Below, in pieces: positions 6,482 through 8,014 of a stretch of 8,014 bases of DNA. Source of the DNA: CAZVGZ01 sp964627605 (lineage in GTDB: Bacteria; Latescibacterota; MWCZ01; CAZVGZ01). How positions within the stretch are numbered: position 1 is the first letter of the stretch; each line of letters begins with the position of its first letter. Made by a program: the position numbers and the translations under genes. The notes under the pieces are model-generated. The model was not told where the DNA came from. It saw only the letters and a list, made by a program, of their open reading frames with translations, and ran no database searches. The DNA lies in contig CAZVGZ010000062.1 of NCBI GenBank assembly GCA_964627605.1, forward strand, positions 1-8,014, written 5' to 3'.

Positions 6482-7509
6482 GAGTTGGTGTCATCAGAGC
6501 GGCTGATGGTCTGCTGTTTGGCCAGAAACTCGTGGAGAATCGTGGCGAAGCCGGCGGGGTCTTCTTCATGGGGGAGTGCGCCGCAGTCGTGCATAATCGC
6601 CACTTCGACTGACGGGTGATCTGAAAGCCACGCCGCCTCAGGCGGGTTGTTTGAAGGGGTCCGCGGTCCCCAGATTACAAGTGTTGGCTGATTGATGCGG
6701 CTGAAATCGCTCAAACCTCCTGGAAGAGCCAGGCGACCAGTGGCGAGATGAGCTGGCGCGTGTGAGGCACCGGTCTGGTGGCTGGTGGCATAGGCGGCTT
6801 TGAGAAACTCGTCAACCATCGCTTCAGATTTGGAGAAAAGGTTTCGGCCCAGATGTTTCTTGATCCTTGGGAGCGACACCGACCACTCGAAATAGGCTTT
6901 TCCCAATACCGGTAGGCGGGTAAGTGGTGCCAATATTCTGTCAATAACGTTTGTTGGTGTGTAGACACCATCCACCTGCGCTGGGTTTATCAGTACCAAC
7001 GTATGGACAAGGTCTGGACGTCTGATGGCAACACTGGCACCGTAGACCGCACTGAGAGATCGGCCGATCAAGATAACCGGGCGAGCGATCACCTCTTCAA
7101 TGAACGACCTGATAAGATCAACATAGAGACCTCCTGAGTATTGCAGGTCGGGTCTGTCTGAGCGGCCAAATCCAAGCAGATCGACCGAATAGACTGTGTG
7201 GGTCTCTTTGAGCGTTTCGACCACTCTGCGCATCTCAAAAGATGAAGCGCCGGCGTGAAGGCCGTGGAGCACCAAGACTGGGGGGCCTTCCTTGCCGATG
7301 ACCTGATAGGTCACATGGCCGTATTTTGATGTCTGGACTCTGGATGGCGCGTCGAACGGCGGCGGTAGTGGCATGCTCCTGGGGACGTTCAGCTTGCGCC
7401 ACAACTGTACGAGCGCCAAGATAGAGGCTACTATGCTTACGCCGATCCCTACGAACCAGGGAAGCCAGGTGGGAATCAGCTTATTGCGACGGCTGCTGGA
7501 GAACCACAT
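6475..7509 (-). CDS. Membrane-anchored alpha/beta-fold hydrolase
   Basis: This 344-residue protein has basic residues at 7-10 and one hydrophobic segment at 12-37 that should anchor it in the membrane. An alpha/beta hydrolase domain of the epoxide-hydrolase/esterase type follows. Seen in order are the oxyanion motif VLHGLHAG (80-87), DLLGFGRSDRP (110-120), the nucleophile elbow IGRSLSA with Ser151, and the C-terminal His in ALPHEEDP (His314). The usual third catalytic residue, an Asp after strand 7 in a WGxxD motif, is not seen: the protein has WGPRTPSNN at 280-288. The elbow is also GxSxS rather than GxSxG. The substrate cannot be told; ester or lipid hydrolysis is the usual guess. ATG 7509 is chosen, and an in-frame TTG at 7524 would add five residues; neither has a strong ribosome binding site. 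A run of eight A precedes the ATG. The gene is convergent with GH9 and divergent from the PAP2 gene. Confidence 0.85.
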   Translation of the reverse strand: MWFSSSRRNKLIPTWLPWFVGIGVSIVASILALVQLWRKLNVPRSMPLPPPFDAPSRVQTSKYGHVTYQVIGKEGPPVLVLHGLHAGASSFEMRRVVETLKETHTVYSVDLLGFGRSDRPDLQYSGGLYVDLIRSFIEEVIARPVILIGRSLSAVYGASVAIRRPDLVHTLVLINPAQVDGVYTPTNVIDRILAPLTRLPVLGKAYFEWSVSLPRIKKHLGRNLFSKSEAMVDEFLKAAYATSHQTGASHAPAHLATGRLALPGGLSDFSRINQPTLVIWGPRTPSNNPPEAAWLSDHPSVEVAIMHDCGALPHEEDPAGFATILHEFLAKQQTISRSDDTNSA

Positions 7510-7524
7510 TTTTTTTGTTTCCAA

Positions 7525-7638
7525 GAGTGATTAAGTGACGACATGTCTGCTATAAATGATGGGACGGTAGGGCGTTTTTCGCAAGGTCCTCAATAGCCTC
7601 AGTTGCACATTGGTGGTGGAAATATAGAAGGGGTTGTA
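7525..7638. promoter_or_regulatory. Divergent intergenic region
   Basis: These 114 bases separate the hydrolase (minus) and PAP2 (plus) genes and must hold the promoters for both unless one lies inside a gene. A TATAAAT (7551-7557) could be a -10 for the plus strand, but its -35 partner at the right distance (TGATTA) is poor. No clear operator repeat is seen. Confidence 0.3.
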
Positions 7639-8014
7639 ATGCCAAACATTTTTGGGAAAGTGGTGGATGTGGTTATGGAGGACGCCAGCGCTATAGGTGG
7701 GCTGGTGATCCAGGGGCTTTTGGTGGTGGTGTTCTGGCGATCGAGGCATCCGGGATGGAAAGCGCTGATGGCCGGATTCGTCGCTGCGCATCTCGTGACA
7801 TACATAATCCGATCGGTGTTTTTTCGGAACCGTCCAAAGAAACGAGGACACACCAACACCATAGAGCGGCTGGATGCGTCGTCATTTCCAAGCCTTCACG
7901 CCGCCCGTACTGGCGCTAGTATGGGGCTGTTGATGCTCATGTTCGATCAGCTGGTGCCTGTGTTCGGAGGTCTCATTGTGCTGGTCGCAGTGTCAAGGAT
8001 TTCCCTCAAACATC
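7639..8014 (+). CDS. PAP2-family phosphatase, 3' end outside window
   Basis: The first 125 codons of a small membrane phosphatase of the PAP2 superfamily (phosphatidate or undecaprenyl-diphosphate type) are present. The start at ATG 7639 is backed by AGAAGGGG (7626-7633) five bases upstream. Hydrophobic segments are at about 17-33, 42-60 and 95-118. The motif usually written K-x6-RP appears as Arg58-x6-Arg65-Pro66 (IIRSVFFRNRP). PSGH appears as Pro84-Ser85-Leu86-His87 (SFPSLHAART). SR-x5-H begins at Ser119-Arg120 (SRISLKH), and codon 126 starts with C, as His would require. Small PAP2 proteins like this remove phosphate from lipid phosphates at the membrane, often in undecaprenyl-phosphate recycling. 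The Gly-to-Leu change in PSGH is unusual. The final helices are beyond the window, so the family is firm but the exact substrate is open. Confidence 0.85.
   Translation, partial: MPNIFGKVVDVVMEDASAIGGLVIQGLLVVVFWRSRHPGWKALMAGFVAAHLVTYIIRSVFFRNRPKKRGHTNTIERLDASSFPSLHAARTGASMGLLMLMFDQLVPVFGGLIVLVAVSRISLKH

Noticed and set aside
7603..7628. TTGCAC/TATAGA promoter for the PAP2 gene
   Set aside because: The spacer is only 14 bases and the -10 overlaps the ribosome binding site, so a transcript from it would lack a usable leader.
7531..7891. Minus-strand open frames opposite the PAP2 gene
   Set aside because: The plus strand here encodes clear PAP2 motifs with a good ribosome site. The opposing frames show no domain and are shadows.

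Overview
The window looks like a chromosomal piece of a Gram-negative bacterium. The evidence is a TonB energy-transducer family, a Sec-type signal peptide on a TPR protein, and AGGAGG-type ribosome binding sites. Intact genes end in TAG, TGA and TAA, so all three codons act as stops. I cannot place the organism firmly. The mix (TonB with a short acidic spacer, periplasmic TPR protein, GH9 glycosidase) would suit an environmental lineage of the FCB group or a neighbouring candidate phylum; that is inference, not a sequence match.

Layout. (1) Bases 1-1655 hold three tandem genes sharing a TonB C-terminal domain. The first is cut by the window edge and broken by two frameshifts. The second (486-1106) is intact, with a membrane anchor, a short Pro-rich stretch, a strongly acidic spacer and the TonB_C domain. 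The third (1242-1655) is a signal-peptide-like variant without a spacer, cut by one TAA with the rest of the reading frame still intact. (2) Bases 1656-2020 carry no convincing gene, but a sigma70-like promoter precedes (3) a secreted TPR-repeat protein (2021-3274, GTG start). (4) A seven-helix membrane protein of unknown function (about 3465-4241) lies 45 bases before (5) a family 9 glycoside hydrolase (4287-6353) that has no signal peptide and an extra N-terminal domain. (6) Convergent to these is a membrane-anchored alpha/beta hydrolase (6475-7509, minus). (7) Divergent from it is the start of a small PAP2-family phosphatase (7639 to the window end).

How they may work together. The GH9 enzyme and the membrane protein form a likely two-gene unit for handling beta-1,4-linked sugars, perhaps in the cytoplasm. 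The TonB genes would energise outer-membrane uptake, but no ExbB, ExbD or TonB-dependent receptor is present here. The hydrolase and PAP2 genes look like separate membrane or lipid-related functions. I see no CRISPR, insertion sequence, tRNA, rRNA or obvious defence system. The most informative features are the decaying TonB paralogue array and three enzymes with departures from their usual active-site motifs.
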